A DNA stretch of 64,000 nt from Chryseobacterium sp. S0630 (GTDB taxonomy: Bacteria > Bacteroidota > Bacteroidia > Flavobacteriales > Weeksellaceae), in the NCBI RefSeq assembly GCF_024158915.1, contig NZ_JAMZGF010000020.1:1-64000 (forward strand). Direction: 5' to 3'. The first letter of the stretch is position 1. The number at the start of each line of letters is the position of its first letter. The notes under the pieces were generated by a model, which had not been told where the DNA came from, ran no database searches, and worked only from the letters and a program-made list of their open reading frames with translations. The position numbers and the translations under genes were made by a program. Below, in pieces: positions 1 through 8,616 of the stretch.

Positions 1-49
1 TCAAAAAAATCATCCTAAAAAAATAATATGGGTAGTTTATAAACAAAAA

Positions 50-72
50 CCGCCTCAAGGAAAATGAGACGG
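50..72 (-). terminator. Rho-independent terminator of the TonB receptor gene
   Basis: Read on the minus strand, an 8-bp stem (CCGTCTCA with TGAGGCGG, one G-U pair) is followed by a T-rich tract. It lies about 95 bases past the stop codon of the receptor gene. The rest of the first 166 bases shows nothing else. Confidence 0.65.
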
Positions 73-166
73 CTTCAATTTTTACGTAGGTTGGTTTTAT
101 ATCTTTTGAAATTGCTTTCTCATTGTTAGAGCATGACAGGCAAATTCCAATTCCTTTATGTATAGA

Positions 167-2587
167 TTAAAAAGTATAATTAACATTTAATTGAAAAATG
201 GTTCCGTTAAATCCAAACTGGTTAACCTCCCAAGGATATTTGAACCTTCCTCCAAGATCTGTCACCACATCTCCTTTGCTGTCTATTACATCCGGATAAA
301 TATTAAATAAATTATTTACAACACCGGAAACTTTAAGGTCGTTCGTGATTTTATAGGTTAAAACGATGTCTGTAACTACCTTACCGGAAAATGTCTGATC
401 TTTGGCAGGATCAGTGGCATGCTGCCATGTAACAGAACCAAAATACGTATTATTAAGGTTAAAATTAAACTTCGAAATATCATACGAAAGACTAAGAATA
501 GTTTTTGTTTTTGGTCTTGCAGAGATAATTCTGGATTGTTCTTTTCTATCAAAAAAGTTTTCTGAGTAACCATTTTGAGCCAAAATAGGTGGAACAGCAA
601 TATTATCTACTATTTTAGTTTCGTTATAATTGAAAGCAGCAATAATTCCCAATCTTCCTTTTCCAATAGCGGAAGTATAATAATTAGCTACAAAATCTAC
701 CCCTTGCGTCACTGTATTCACAGCATTGGTGAAAAACTTCAGAGAGGTTATTTTATTATTGTTTAATATTACTTCTACAGGGTTTGTCAGATCCGGACTT
801 CCCGGAGCACCGGTTTTATACCCAATATCTCCTGAGAAAAGTACACGGTCTTTAATTTTTATTCTATAATAATCTGCTGTAATTGTCAGGTTTTTAAAAG
901 GTTTTACAGCAAATCCTCCTGTAATGTTAAAGGCTTTTTCAGCATTTAATTTAGGTACCCCAAGGTCAGATCTTATAATTTGAGAGTCATTATTAAAAGT
1001 ACCCTGATTCGCTACCGTATTCCCTGTAATTTTAGTTTGAACATTGGAATAATAAATCTGGTGTAATGAAGGGGCACGGAATCCTGTAGAAACAGATCCA
1101 CGGAAAACCAATTTATCATCTAGCACTTTATACCTTGCATTTCCTTTCCATGAAACATTATTCCCGAAGTCACTGAAATTTTCATACCTCACCGTTCCTC
1201 CAAGTAATAAGTTTTTCGTAACATCCCATTCCGCATTCATATAAGCTCCGATATTCTGACGGTTTTTATTAACTTCATTTTGAGGCTGCAGCCCCGGAAA
1301 TGATTCTGCACCACTTCCTATATAAGACGCTTCCTCTCCTGCTCTTGCCTGATAATTTTCATTGCGCACTTCAGCTCCTGCTCCTAAAACAAGCGCACCA
1401 AAATCCCGGCTGATATCTACGTTTCCTATAATATTACTGAACTGATGCCCACCTGCTTTAAAATACGTTGGTGAATTTGCACCTAAAGACGTATTAATGG
1501 TATTTGCTACAGCATAATCTACGGCATTAGAACCAAAGGTTGCACTTCCATCAAAACTCCATTTTCCAAACATACCTTTCCATCCGGAAGTTAAATTATA
1601 ATCGTAAACATCTGTTTTAAATTCCGGTTGAAATCCGTTGTAAGCCTGCCCTTTTGGAGTTAATAAACCAAAATCTGAAGTTACCCAATAAGGTGTTCTA
1701 TACAAAGCAAAACTGGTCCCACTTCTGTAGGTTGTTCCACCAAAAGCATAAAATTTGCCCGTTTCACCTGTTGGTAACTCAAAATTGACAAACATATTGC
1801 CCACTTTGGTCTCTGGCTGTCCTATAATCATTCCTAAACCTGGATTGGCTTGCGTCCAGGCATTATCTACACCAAAAAGTTCATCTTTTGTAACAGAACC
1901 CGCTCGGTTCGTTTTATTTTGAGAGGAAAATCCGAAGGTAAGATTCAGACTTCCCGTTTTTGCTACTTTGATTCCTGTATTAAAATCTGCTCCGATATTA
2001 AAACCGTCTCCTTTTGAAGTAATACCTGAAAAAAGATTGACGGTGCTTTTTCCAACACTGTTCTTAAGAATAATATTAATAACTCCTGCAATAGCATCAG
2101 ATCCGTACTGTGCAGATGCTCCATCCCTTAGTACTTCTACGTTCTGTAAGGCTGCTGAAGGAATACTTTTCAGATCTGTACCTACTTCACCTTTTCCCGG
2201 GGTATCATTTACATAAATTAAGGCACTTTGATTTTTTCTTTTACCATTCACCAACACTAATGTTCGGGAAGGACCTAATCCTCTTAAATCTGCAGGATCA
2301 AAGTGAGCTGTTGCATCAGAAACGGTTTGCTGCGATGAATTGAAAGAGGGAACGGCATAGGTTAAAGCTTTATCAAAAGTTACCTGCCCTGTGGATTTTA
2401 ATTGTACGGCGGAAATATTGTCAATAGGAATTGCTGAGGTAATGATGGTTCTGGGCTTGGTTCTACCCGTGGTAACCACCACTTCGTCTATTTTATTTTG
2501 TTTTATGCTGTCCTGAGCATATCCCATTGCACCCGCTCCGCTTAATACTAATGCATAGATTTTTCCATTAAATAAATTATTCTTCAT
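167..2587 (-). CDS. TonB-dependent outer membrane receptor
   Basis: This is an 806-residue outer membrane active-transport receptor that would import a ligand with energy from TonB-ExbBD. An N-terminal signal peptide ends near residue 24 (AQDS). The plug domain covers roughly residues 30-175 and includes the typical stretch VEVLRDGASAQYGSDAIAGV. The remainder is a long beta-barrel ending in the aromatic residue expected for outer membrane insertion (NVNYTF). It lacks the N-terminal carboxypeptidase-regulatory-like domain of SusC proteins, and no SusD partner lies beside it, so it is probably a conventional siderophore, cobalamin or small-molecule receptor. The ligand cannot be told from sequence. 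It appears monocistronic, with its own terminator and a 346-base upstream gap. Confidence 0.9.
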   Translation of the reverse strand: MKNNLFNGKIYALVLSGAGAMGYAQDSIKQNKIDEVVVTTGRTKPRTIITSAIPIDNISAVQLKSTGQVTFDKALTYAVPSFNSSQQTVSDATAHFDPADLRGLGPSRTLVLVNGKRKNQSALIYVNDTPGKGEVGTDLKSIPSAALQNVEVLRDGASAQYGSDAIAGVINIILKNSVGKSTVNLFSGITSKGDGFNIGADFNTGIKVAKTGSLNLTFGFSSQNKTNRAGSVTKDELFGVDNAWTQANPGLGMIIGQPETKVGNMFVNFELPTGETGKFYAFGGTTYRSGTSFALYRTPYWVTSDFGLLTPKGQAYNGFQPEFKTDVYDYNLTSGWKGMFGKWSFDGSATFGSNAVDYAVANTINTSLGANSPTYFKAGGHQFSNIIGNVDISRDFGALVLGAGAEVRNENYQARAGEEASYIGSGAESFPGLQPQNEVNKNRQNIGAYMNAEWDVTKNLLLGGTVRYENFSDFGNNVSWKGNARYKVLDDKLVFRGSVSTGFRAPSLHQIYYSNVQTKITGNTVANQGTFNNDSQIIRSDLGVPKLNAEKAFNITGGFAVKPFKNLTITADYYRIKIKDRVLFSGDIGYKTGAPGSPDLTNPVEVILNNNKITSLKFFTNAVNTVTQGVDFVANYYTSAIGKGRLGIIAAFNYNETKIVDNIAVPPILAQNGYSENFFDRKEQSRIISARPKTKTILSLSYDISKFNFNLNNTYFGSVTWQHATDPAKDQTFSGKVVTDIVLTYKITNDLKVSGVVNNLFNIYPDVIDSKGDVVTDLGGRFKYPWEVNQFGFNGTIFQLNVNYTF

Positions 2588-2933
2588 ACCAATTGTTAAT
2601 TATTCAATAAATCTAATAAAAAAATCAACATTAAATACAAAAACAAAACATAAGATAATAATTTGATTTCATAATTGCCAAAATCATACCATTTCATAAA
2701 AACAATAATTAATCTACAAAACATAAAGTGATTGATTAATAACATGAAAAAAAATAAATCAATAACATCATATTTATATAAAAAAAATCAATTAATTAAC
2801 ATCAGAAATAAACATGATTTTATTATTTCTGATAAGTAGTTTTCAACGGGTTGAGATGACTTCGCCTATGTTTCGCAATGACTGGAAATGACTGGGAATA
2901 AAAAATGGCCGGGAGAAACCGGCCATATCCAAA
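2588..2933. other. Intergenic region, 346 bases
   Basis: This AT-rich gap lies upstream of the TonB receptor gene and downstream of a lipoprotein gene. It must hold the receptor promoter, but I found no TAnnTTTG element with a well-spaced TTG. A less AT-rich island at about 2840-2900 contains a 9-base direct duplication (AATGACTGG twice). The lipoprotein terminator is at its right end. No gene is visible. Confidence 0.5.
2905..2926 (-). terminator. Rho-independent terminator after the lipoprotein gene
   Basis: A perfect 8-bp stem (ATGGCCGG with CCGGCCAT, 6-base loop) is followed on the minus strand by a run of T. It sits 8 bases past the lipoprotein stop codon. Confidence 0.85.
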
Positions 2934-3518
2934 TTATTTATTTACCTCTACGTATTGTATGATGGTCTGATTTTTTGGGTTGTAGATAATGGTACTACTG
3001 GTAGGAAATCTTTTCAGTTTATAATACTGAATGTTTTTATCGGATTTAATATCTTCCAGAATCTTGGTGTCAAAGGTATTGTCAGGAAGGAATTTCGATA
3101 TGAAACTTATTTTATCAATGATATTCTGGCCATCAATCTTACGGGCAGTTTTATCCGATTTACTTTCATCTGAAGTAGGCTGGCTTTCCAGAAACGGAAG
3201 CAATACTGCAATATCAGCTTTATACTTAAAAATATATCCTTCTGGTCTTCCGGGAATATTGATTTTCTTTCCTTTTTCTTCAGAAACAATAGATGCTCCA
3301 GTACTTGGGAAAACGGAATTGAACTTAACATCCTCAGAATTGGTTAAAGAATTGATAGATTCATTCACAGTTTTCTTTACGGTTTCTTCTACAACCTGTT
3401 GTGTTTTTTGCTGTACAGTTTCAGTTGTTTTCTGAACAGTCTGATCTATTTTTTCCTCTATCTTATTGCATGATACTAATAAAAAAGCGGTGATAACAGG
3501 CAAAATATACTTCTTCAT
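2934..3518 (-). CDS. Hypothetical lipoprotein with coiled-coil-like N-terminus
   Basis: This is a 194-residue protein of unknown function. It begins with a lipoprotein signal (MKKYILPVITAFLLVSCNK), whose lipobox Cys is near residue 17. A Lys/Glu/Thr/Gln/Val-rich stretch (about residues 19-60) could form a coiled coil or linker, and a compact domain follows. I chose the ATG at 3518 because the longer reading (to 3719) adds 67 residues in front of a complete lipoprotein signal and runs into the divergent promoter region. A -7-like box (TACTTTTG on the minus strand, 3566-3573) lies about 50 bases upstream of this start. No conserved catalytic motif is visible. Confidence 0.7.
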   Translation of the reverse strand: MKKYILPVITAFLLVSCNKIEEKIDQTVQKTTETVQQKTQQVVEETVKKTVNESINSLTNSEDVKFNSVFPSTGASIVSEEKGKKINIPGRPEGYIFKYKADIAVLLPFLESQPTSDESKSDKTARKIDGQNIIDKISFISKFLPDNTFDTKILEDIKSDKNIQYYKLKRFPTSSTIIYNPKNQTIIQYVEVNK

Positions 3519-3653
3519 AATTCTAATAATGGCGATTTTTTTATTAATACACTTTTCTTTTAACGCAAAAGTAGGGATCAATATTTTAAGAAAGAAAAAA
3601 TATTTTTTTATTATCAAAAATACTACTGACAAACTGTTGTCATTACCCTCTCT

Positions 3654-3661
3654 TACCTTTG
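3654..3661 (+). promoter_or_regulatory. Candidate Bacteroidota -7 promoter element
   Basis: TACCTTTG matches TAnnTTTG exactly and lies 28 bases before the ATG of the DinB-like gene. The nearest upstream TTG (3637-3639) is only 14 bases away, shorter than the usual 17-23, so only the -7 half is convincing. Confidence 0.5.
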
Positions 3662-3689
3662 TATCAACAACAAACAAAACAAATACATT

Positions 3690-4181
3690 ATGACAACTAC
3701 AGCAACAGCCACTAAACAATTTATGACTTCTGAACAGCTATTAGAAGACTGGCAGGGACACAGAAATCTTACAAGAAGAGTGATTGAATCTTTTCCTGAA
3801 AAAGAGCTATTCGAATTTTCTGTAGGCGGAATGAGACCATTTGCAAAACTGGCAGTAGAACTGATCAGTATTGGCGGACCTGCTTTAAAAGGAATTGTGG
3901 AAGGAAATATAGAAGCTTACAGTGAAGAAGCATTCAATCCGAAAACTAAGGAAGAAATTTTGAAAAAATGGGATGAAGAAACAGAAGTAATCAACCATTA
4001 TTTCAATCAGATTTCTGAAGAACGTTTCCAGGAGACCTTTAATTTATTCGGACAATATGAATTTCCGGTATATCAGAACATTCTTTATTTTGTAGATAAT
4101 GAAGTTCATCACCGTGGACAAGGTTATGTTTATCTGAGAGCTTTAGGTATTGAACCTCCTTTCTTCTGGGAGAGATTTTAA
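3690..4181 (+). CDS. DinB-like superfamily protein
   Basis: This is a 163-residue cytoplasmic protein of the DinB/YfiT-like putative metalloenzyme superfamily, a four-helix bundle. The C-terminal part carries the characteristic NEVHHRGQGYVYLRALG stretch, with two of the three expected metal-binding histidines adjacent. The region beginning WQGHRNLTRRVIESFP provides the remaining His. Members include bacillithiol-dependent transferases and many uncharacterised proteins; the substrate is unknown here. The ATG at 3690 follows a good -7 promoter box by 28 bases, and no neighbour is close enough on the same strand to share an operon. Confidence 0.8.
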   Translation: MTTTATATKQFMTSEQLLEDWQGHRNLTRRVIESFPEKELFEFSVGGMRPFAKLAVELISIGGPALKGIVEGNIEAYSEEAFNPKTKEEILKKWDEETEVINHYFNQISEERFQETFNLFGQYEFPVYQNILYFVDNEVHHRGQGYVYLRALGIEPPFFWERF

Positions 4182-4377
4182 TTTCAATAAAAGTGAAGAG
4201 GTAAAATTGCAAAAAGGCAGAAATCATGAAAAATACATCTGCAATGTCATTTTCTAAAAGTGATTTTCTCCATCTCAACAACTTATATCATTTTTTGCGA
4301 CTAAACAAATTTAGCTTTTTTGCGATTTTACCCTTGGCTTGTTAACCATTTCATTTATTTGCCTCAATTAAGTCTTT

Positions 4378-4406
4378 AAACCTCAACAGCTGCCTTGTTG
4401 GGGTTT
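4378..4406. terminator. Probable terminator between convergent genes
   Basis: The inverted repeat AAACCTCAAC / GTTGGGGTTT (one mismatch) lies between the DinB-like gene and the WYL regulator gene, which converge here. It directly abuts the regulator stop codon. The T-tracts on both sides are short, so confidence is moderate. Confidence 0.5.
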
Positions 4407-4407
4407 A

Positions 4408-5361
4408 TTATTGATGTCTTTCAACCATTTTCACAAGCAGTTCATTCAAACGGACACGAAGACTTTCCGGTTCCAACACTGTAGCATAATCTGCAAAAGT
4501 GATGAGCCAGCGGGGAAATCCGTCACTGATCCATTCTGTTTCAAAAGTAAGCTCCATACCTTGTTCGGTTTCTACTTCTTCTATCAATCCGTAGTACTTT
4601 TTAGAATTTACCAGGTGATTCATTATCTTTTTGTCCACCAGAAGTTTGGCTTTAACCTTATTTCCATTTGACTTTTTACGATAATCATTCACTTGTCCAT
4701 ATTCCTGCAGGAAAGGATTCTGTGTTTTTGAGATTTCAAGAATTCTGTCAATACGAAACTGTCTGAAATCTTTTCTCAAGGTACAATACGCCATGATGTA
4801 CCAGATATTAAATTCGAAAAACATCCCGACTGTTTCAATAGTTCTGTTATTCACTCTTCCATCTACCGTCTTATATCTGATATTGAGCTGGATTTTCTCC
4901 GCGATACTTTCCAGAATAATAGGAATTACATTTTTAAGAGAATCTCCTGAATCTGTATGAAAGCTGAAAACATCGATCTGCTTTTCAATATTTTTAATCA
5001 GGTTTTTATCAGAATATTTCAATACCGAACGAACCTTTTCCATTGCTGCCTGATAGTGATTTCCTAAACTTTGGTGGGAAAATTTCTGCATCAGTTTTTC
5101 AGCGGTAATGAAACTTAACACTTCTTCTTTGGTAAACATAATGGGAGGAAGCTTGTAACCATCCATTAAAGAATACCCATTTCCCGCTTCGCCAACAATA
5201 GGAATACCTGCATTTTCAAGGGTTTTCACATCACGATAAATGGTTCTGATGCTTACATCGAATTTTTCAGCCAGATCTTGTGCCCTCACAACAGGTTTCG
5301 ACTGTAATTGGGTAAGGATAGCTGTTACCCTATCGAGTTTTTTTAGATAGTGATCGTTCAT
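4408..5361 (-). CDS. YafY-type transcriptional regulator with HTH and WYL domains
   Basis: This is a 317-residue DNA-binding regulator. Residues about 5-60 form a DeoR-like winged helix (AEKFDVSIRTIYRDVKTLEN). A WYL domain follows from about residue 140, where the name-giving triad appears as WYI, with downstream FRQFRIDRI as expected. WYL domains bind nucleic acid or small ligands; the effector is unknown here. The gene is divergent from a Crp/Fnr-type regulator across only 84 bases. A minus-strand TAGCTTTG box at 5369-5376 lies just 8 bases before the ATG, so the mRNA may have almost no leader. Targets cannot be inferred. Confidence 0.85.
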   Translation of the reverse strand: MNDHYLKKLDRVTAILTQLQSKPVVRAQDLAEKFDVSIRTIYRDVKTLENAGIPIVGEAGNGYSLMDGYKLPPIMFTKEEVLSFITAEKLMQKFSHQSLGNHYQAAMEKVRSVLKYSDKNLIKNIEKQIDVFSFHTDSGDSLKNVIPIILESIAEKIQLNIRYKTVDGRVNNRTIETVGMFFEFNIWYIMAYCTLRKDFRQFRIDRILEISKTQNPFLQEYGQVNDYRKKSNGNKVKAKLLVDKKIMNHLVNSKKYYGLIEEVETEQGMELTFETEWISDGFPRWLITFADYATVLEPESLRVRLNELLVKMVERHQ

Positions 5362-5445
5362 GATGTAACAAAGCTAAAATTCTTTTTTGAGAAATGAGAA
5401 GGCTTTTTTTATTAATTTTATTTTTCACCAAACAGTCGCTTTTTT

Positions 5446-6018
5446 ATGCTTCATACTCATTTTGTTCAGTCTATTGAAAAAGTTTTAAAACCGGAACAGG
5501 TAGTCATAGATGAACTTGTTTCTCATTTGGAAACCAAAACTTACAGAAAAGGAGATTTTCTCTTAAAAGCAGATGAAACCTGCAGATATTTTTATTTTAT
5601 TGAAAAAGGACTTGTGAAACTGTTTTTTGATAATGGAGACAAAGATTTCATCATGACTTTTTTTGCTGAAAATGCTTTCTTCGCAGAACTGAGCGGCTTT
5701 CTTACCGGACAGCCGTCAAAATATATGATTGTTGCTCTGGAACCTACGGAAGTTCTTCGTGTACACAAAGATGTGATTGAAGGATTATGTAAAAAATATC
5801 ATACTGCAGAAACCCTTTTCAGTAAACTCTATTCCAAAGCTCCTGTGAATATGATGGGAAGAATCAGTGAGATGCTGGAAGACGATGGAAAAAAGCGCTA
5901 TCATAATTTCCTGAAACAAAGACCTGATCTCATTCAGCGTATCAGTCTTGGAGATATGGCAGATTATATTGGAATCACTCAGGTTTCTTTAAGTAGAATC
6001 AGAGCGCAAAAAATTTAA
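5446..6018 (+). CDS. Crp/Fnr family transcriptional regulator
   Basis: This is a 190-residue regulator. An N-terminal cyclic-nucleotide-binding-type beta-roll covers about residues 20-125 (YRKGDFLLKADETCRYFYFI). A long dimerisation helix and a short C-terminal helix-turn-helix (DMADYIGITQVSLSRIRA) follow. The cNMP-type phosphate-binding cassette is not conserved, which is common in Bacteroidota members, so the signal may not be cAMP. The next gene on the same strand encodes an AhpD-like protein, a frequent partner, suggesting it may be a target. The ATG at 5446 is the first in frame after the 84-base divergent promoter region. Confidence 0.88.
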   Translation: MLHTHFVQSIEKVLKPEQVVIDELVSHLETKTYRKGDFLLKADETCRYFYFIEKGLVKLFFDNGDKDFIMTFFAENAFFAELSGFLTGQPSKYMIVALEPTEVLRVHKDVIEGLCKKYHTAETLFSKLYSKAPVNMMGRISEMLEDDGKKRYHNFLKQRPDLIQRISLGDMADYIGITQVSLSRIRAQKI

Positions 6019-6024
6019 TGGAAG

Positions 6025-6094
6025 GGATGCTGGAAGAGGGAAGTTATTGTAGCCCAAATATACATCATTTACCTAATAGTAATTTCCAGCATCC
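6025..6094. repeat. Intergenic imperfect palindrome
   Basis: An exact 11-base inverted repeat (GGATGCTGGAA at 6025-6035, TTCCAGCATCC at 6084-6094) surrounds 48 bases. Further purine-rich GGAAG/GGAGG-type motifs occur on each side. It starts 7 bases after the Crp/Fnr stop codon. There is no T-run, so it is not a standard terminator; it resembles the dispersed intergenic palindromes of Flavobacteriales. Confidence 0.5.
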
Positions 6095-6171
6095 CGCCTC
6101 CATCCTCCAGCTTCAAAAATCTTTCCTTTTAAAATTTATCATTTGTAAAAAAAATCAGAAAAATTACCTTC

Positions 6172-6179
6172 TACATTTG
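6172..6179 (+). promoter_or_regulatory. Candidate -7 promoter element of the AhpD-like gene
   Basis: TACATTTG fits TAnnTTTG and lies 27 bases before the ATG at 6207. No TTG occurs at the usual 17-23 base spacing; the nearest upstream one is 26 bases away. That would suit a promoter helped by an activator such as the adjacent Crp/Fnr regulator, but this is inference. Confidence 0.45.
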
Positions 6180-6206
6180 TCACATAATTAATCAAAAACA
6201 AATATT

Positions 6207-6671
6207 ATGTCACAAAGAATCAACGCATTTGCGATCGGAAACAAGGCTGTAAATGCACTTCATAACATGGGTTTTCAGGTACAGAACTCATCACTGGACA
6301 ATTCATTTCTGGAACTGATGTATTTCCGTGTTTCACAAATGAACGGATGTGCTTTTTGCCTCGATATGCACTCTAAAGAATTACTAGCAAAAGGTGAAAC
6401 GGAACAAAGAATATTTCTGGTAAGTGCGTGGAGAGAATGTTCATTTTATACGGATAAAGAAAAGGCCGGATTTTTATGGGCAGAGACTTTAACTGCTTTA
6501 AACGGGAAAGAAGTGAATGATGAAATTTATTCAAAGGTAAGTCATCACTTCTCTGAAACTGAAATGGTAGATTTAACTATGGCTGTAATTGCCATTAACA
6601 GTTATAACAGAATTAATATTGCTTTCGGAGCAGATGTAGGAGCTTATCAGGTTCCGGAAAAAGCTCATTAA
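6207..6671 (+). CDS. Carboxymuconolactone decarboxylase family (AhpD-like) protein
   Basis: This is a 154-residue protein of the AhpD-like peroxidase/carboxymuconolactone decarboxylase superfamily, probably a redox-active cytoplasmic homo-oligomer. The active-site motif is present: NGCAFCLDMHSKE, with Cys48, Cys51 and His55 in the CxxCxxxH arrangement used by AhpD-type peroxidases. It belongs to the short single-domain group often named alkylhydroperoxidase. It lies downstream of a Crp/Fnr regulator but has its own -7 box, so the two are probably separately transcribed. The physiological substrate is not known. Confidence 0.88.
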   Translation: MSQRINAFAIGNKAVNALHNMGFQVQNSSLDNSFLELMYFRVSQMNGCAFCLDMHSKELLAKGETEQRIFLVSAWRECSFYTDKEKAGFLWAETLTALNGKEVNDEIYSKVSHHFSETEMVDLTMAVIAINSYNRINIAFGADVGAYQVPEKAH

Positions 6672-6690
6672 ATTGTATTATAAAAACGTA

Positions 6691-6720
6691 AAAACTCAGC
6701 CTATCCGCTGAGTTTTTTAT
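6691..6720. terminator. Bidirectional terminator
   Basis: A perfect 10-bp stem (AAAACTCAGC with GCTGAGTTTT, 6-base loop) has T-runs on both strands. It lies between the convergent AhpD-like and ABC exporter genes. Confidence 0.85.
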
Positions 6721-8538
6721 TTAATTTTCTTTAAAAGTATTCACCAGTTTATCGAGATTCAGGCTGCGGGCTGAGGCATCAAAAATCTCACGATACGTTC
6801 CTTCTTTATTGTACAATTCATCATGAGTTCCATTTTCCACCACTCTTCCTTTTTTCATGACATAAATGGTATCTGAATCTAAAATCTGTGACAGGGAATG
6901 GGAAATAATGATCACCGTTCTGCCTTCTTTGATCGCATCCAAAGAGTTCTTGATCTGTTCGGTAGCAATAGCATCCAGACTGGCTGTAGGTTCATCCAGA
7001 AAAATAATTGGAGGATTTTTAAGAAATAATCTTGCAATGGCAATCCTTTGTTGTTGCCCTCCGGAAAGCTGGGTAGCATCATGCTGATATTTTTCCGGAA
7101 GATCCATAATCTGTTCATGCAGATAAGCTTTTTTTGCGGCTTCTTCAATTTCTTCAAAACTGGCATTCATATCTCCATATCTGATATTATCTTCTATGCT
7201 TCCCTGAAAGATGTGATTTCTCTGAAGCACCAGCCCAAGATCACTTCTCAGAAAAGTATTGTCAAATTCATTAAGGTTTACCCCATCCAGAAGAATTTCC
7301 CCGGAATCCGGAAGATAGAATTTACACAAAAGATTAATAACCGTTGACTTTCCTGCACCACTTAATCCTACCAAAGCTGTTGTTTTTCCGTTTTCAATTT
7401 TCATGGAAACATTATGTAAAGCTTTTGTTCCGTTAGGATAGGTGAAATCAACATTTTTCAATTCAAAAGTTCCTTTAATTTCTTTTTCTACAAAACTTCC
7501 GTTTGATTCTGTTTCATTATCTGCATTCAGAATATCGAAGTATCCTTCGGCATAAATCATAGCATCGTTCATATCATCATAAATTCTGTGAAGCTGTCGG
7601 ATAGGTGCCGAAACATTGTTAAAAAGCATAATATGAAGCATGATTGCCCCGATAGTCATTTGCTGATCCAGCACCAGATAAACGGTTAAAAGGATAATCA
7701 AAACAACCCCAAACTGTTCAATGAAAGTCTTTAAACCATCATAAATAAAATTGGTTCTCCTTGTAATCATCTGGCTTTCCATCAACTCCATCTGAAGGTC
7801 GTATTGTTTTTTTCCTTCAAATTTTTCGCGGACAAAACTTTTAATGACCATAATTGAATTAATCAGGTTCAAAAGTCCGGATGTTTTTCTTTCTCTTTGA
7901 TTTCTAAGCTGACGTCTCACTCCGCCTAGTTTTTTGGCCTGCAGAGAACTGATGTAGAAATAAATCGGAACAATAATCGTAGAAACCAATCCCACATACA
8001 AGTTCTGCATATACATAATGATGAGGGCAATAATGGCATTGGAAAAGAGAGGGAGAATATCAATAAAAAAATTCTGCACCAGTTTTGTGAGACTTTCTAT
8101 TCCTCGGTCTATTCTAATCTGTAATTTTCCGGACTCATGGTTTTCATCGTTAAAATAAGCTACTCTATAAGTCAGAATTTTATCAATAGCTGATTGCGCC
8201 AGCACAGAACTCACATTAATCCTTATTTTTTCTCCATAAAATTTCTGTCCGAAGTTGATAAAGATGTTTAACAGTTCTTTTCCCAGCAAAATAATGGAAA
8301 TGATAATGAGAATATGAATTCCCTCTGACATTGGATGCGGAAGATGGGTAAGTTTAGTCACCTCATCTACGGTATATTTCAAAACAATCGGGTTGACCTG
8401 TGCTGCAAGAGCTCCCAGAAAAGTAAGAAATAATGTACCATAAATCATGGGTCGGTAAGGTCTGATGAATGGGACAAGCTGTTTATAGATTCCGAATAAG
8501 GTAACGGTTCTGTTAAAAGGTTTAGCCATAGAAGTCAT
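6721..8538 (-). CDS. ABC exporter, fused permease and ATPase (MsbA/MDR type)
   Basis: This is a half-transporter of about 605 residues. Six membrane helices occupy roughly the first 310 residues. The nucleotide-binding domain has Walker A GLSGAGKST (about 391-399), signature LSGGQ (about 491), Walker B IIFLDEP (about 511-516) and the switch His in ISHSLS. Homodimers of this architecture export lipids, drugs or peptides; the substrate is unknown, and lipid A flipping (MsbA) is only one possibility. I prefer the start at 8538 (or the ATG at 8529). The longer reading to 8565 would begin inside the terminator hairpin of the preceding lptB gene. That gene encodes an LPS-transport ATPase, but the hairpin between them argues against a tight operon. 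Confidence 0.88.
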   Translation of the reverse strand: MTSMAKPFNRTVTLFGIYKQLVPFIRPYRPMIYGTLFLTFLGALAAQVNPIVLKYTVDEVTKLTHLPHPMSEGIHILIIISIILLGKELLNIFINFGQKFYGEKIRINVSSVLAQSAIDKILTYRVAYFNDENHESGKLQIRIDRGIESLTKLVQNFFIDILPLFSNAIIALIIMYMQNLYVGLVSTIIVPIYFYISSLQAKKLGGVRRQLRNQRERKTSGLLNLINSIMVIKSFVREKFEGKKQYDLQMELMESQMITRRTNFIYDGLKTFIEQFGVVLIILLTVYLVLDQQMTIGAIMLHIMLFNNVSAPIRQLHRIYDDMNDAMIYAEGYFDILNADNETESNGSFVEKEIKGTFELKNVDFTYPNGTKALHNVSMKIENGKTTALVGLSGAGKSTVINLLCKFYLPDSGEILLDGVNLNEFDNTFLRSDLGLVLQRNHIFQGSIEDNIRYGDMNASFEEIEEAAKKAYLHEQIMDLPEKYQHDATQLSGGQQQRIAIARLFLKNPPIIFLDEPTASLDAIATEQIKNSLDAIKEGRTVIIISHSLSQILDSDTIYVMKKGRVVENGTHDELYNKEGTYREIFDASARSLNLDKLVNTFKEN

Positions 8539-8546
8539 TTTAAATG

Positions 8547-8583
8547 AAAAACGTACCGCTTTCAAAAGAAAAAGGTACGTTTT
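8547..8583 (-). terminator. Rho-independent terminator after lptB
   Basis: The 10-bp stem AAAACGTACC / GGTACGTTTT is followed on the minus strand by a T-run. It lies 34 bases past the lptB stop codon and overlaps the extended reading of the exporter ORF, which helps set the exporter start at or below 8538. Confidence 0.8.
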
Positions 8584-8616
8584 ATTATTATGTTCAGCAA
8601 GTAAATGCTTTATATT

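Noticed and set aside
2840..2900. Mobile element remnant in the less AT-rich island
   Set aside because: Only a 9-base duplication and no inverted ends or coding remnant are visible.
3031..3435. 134-residue plus-strand reading frame
   Set aside because: It is antisense to the lipoprotein coding sequence and has no family resemblance; a shadow of the real gene.
3519..3719. Extended N-terminus of the lipoprotein gene
   Set aside because: The extra 67 residues precede a complete lipoprotein signal and overlap the start and promoter of the divergent DinB-like gene.
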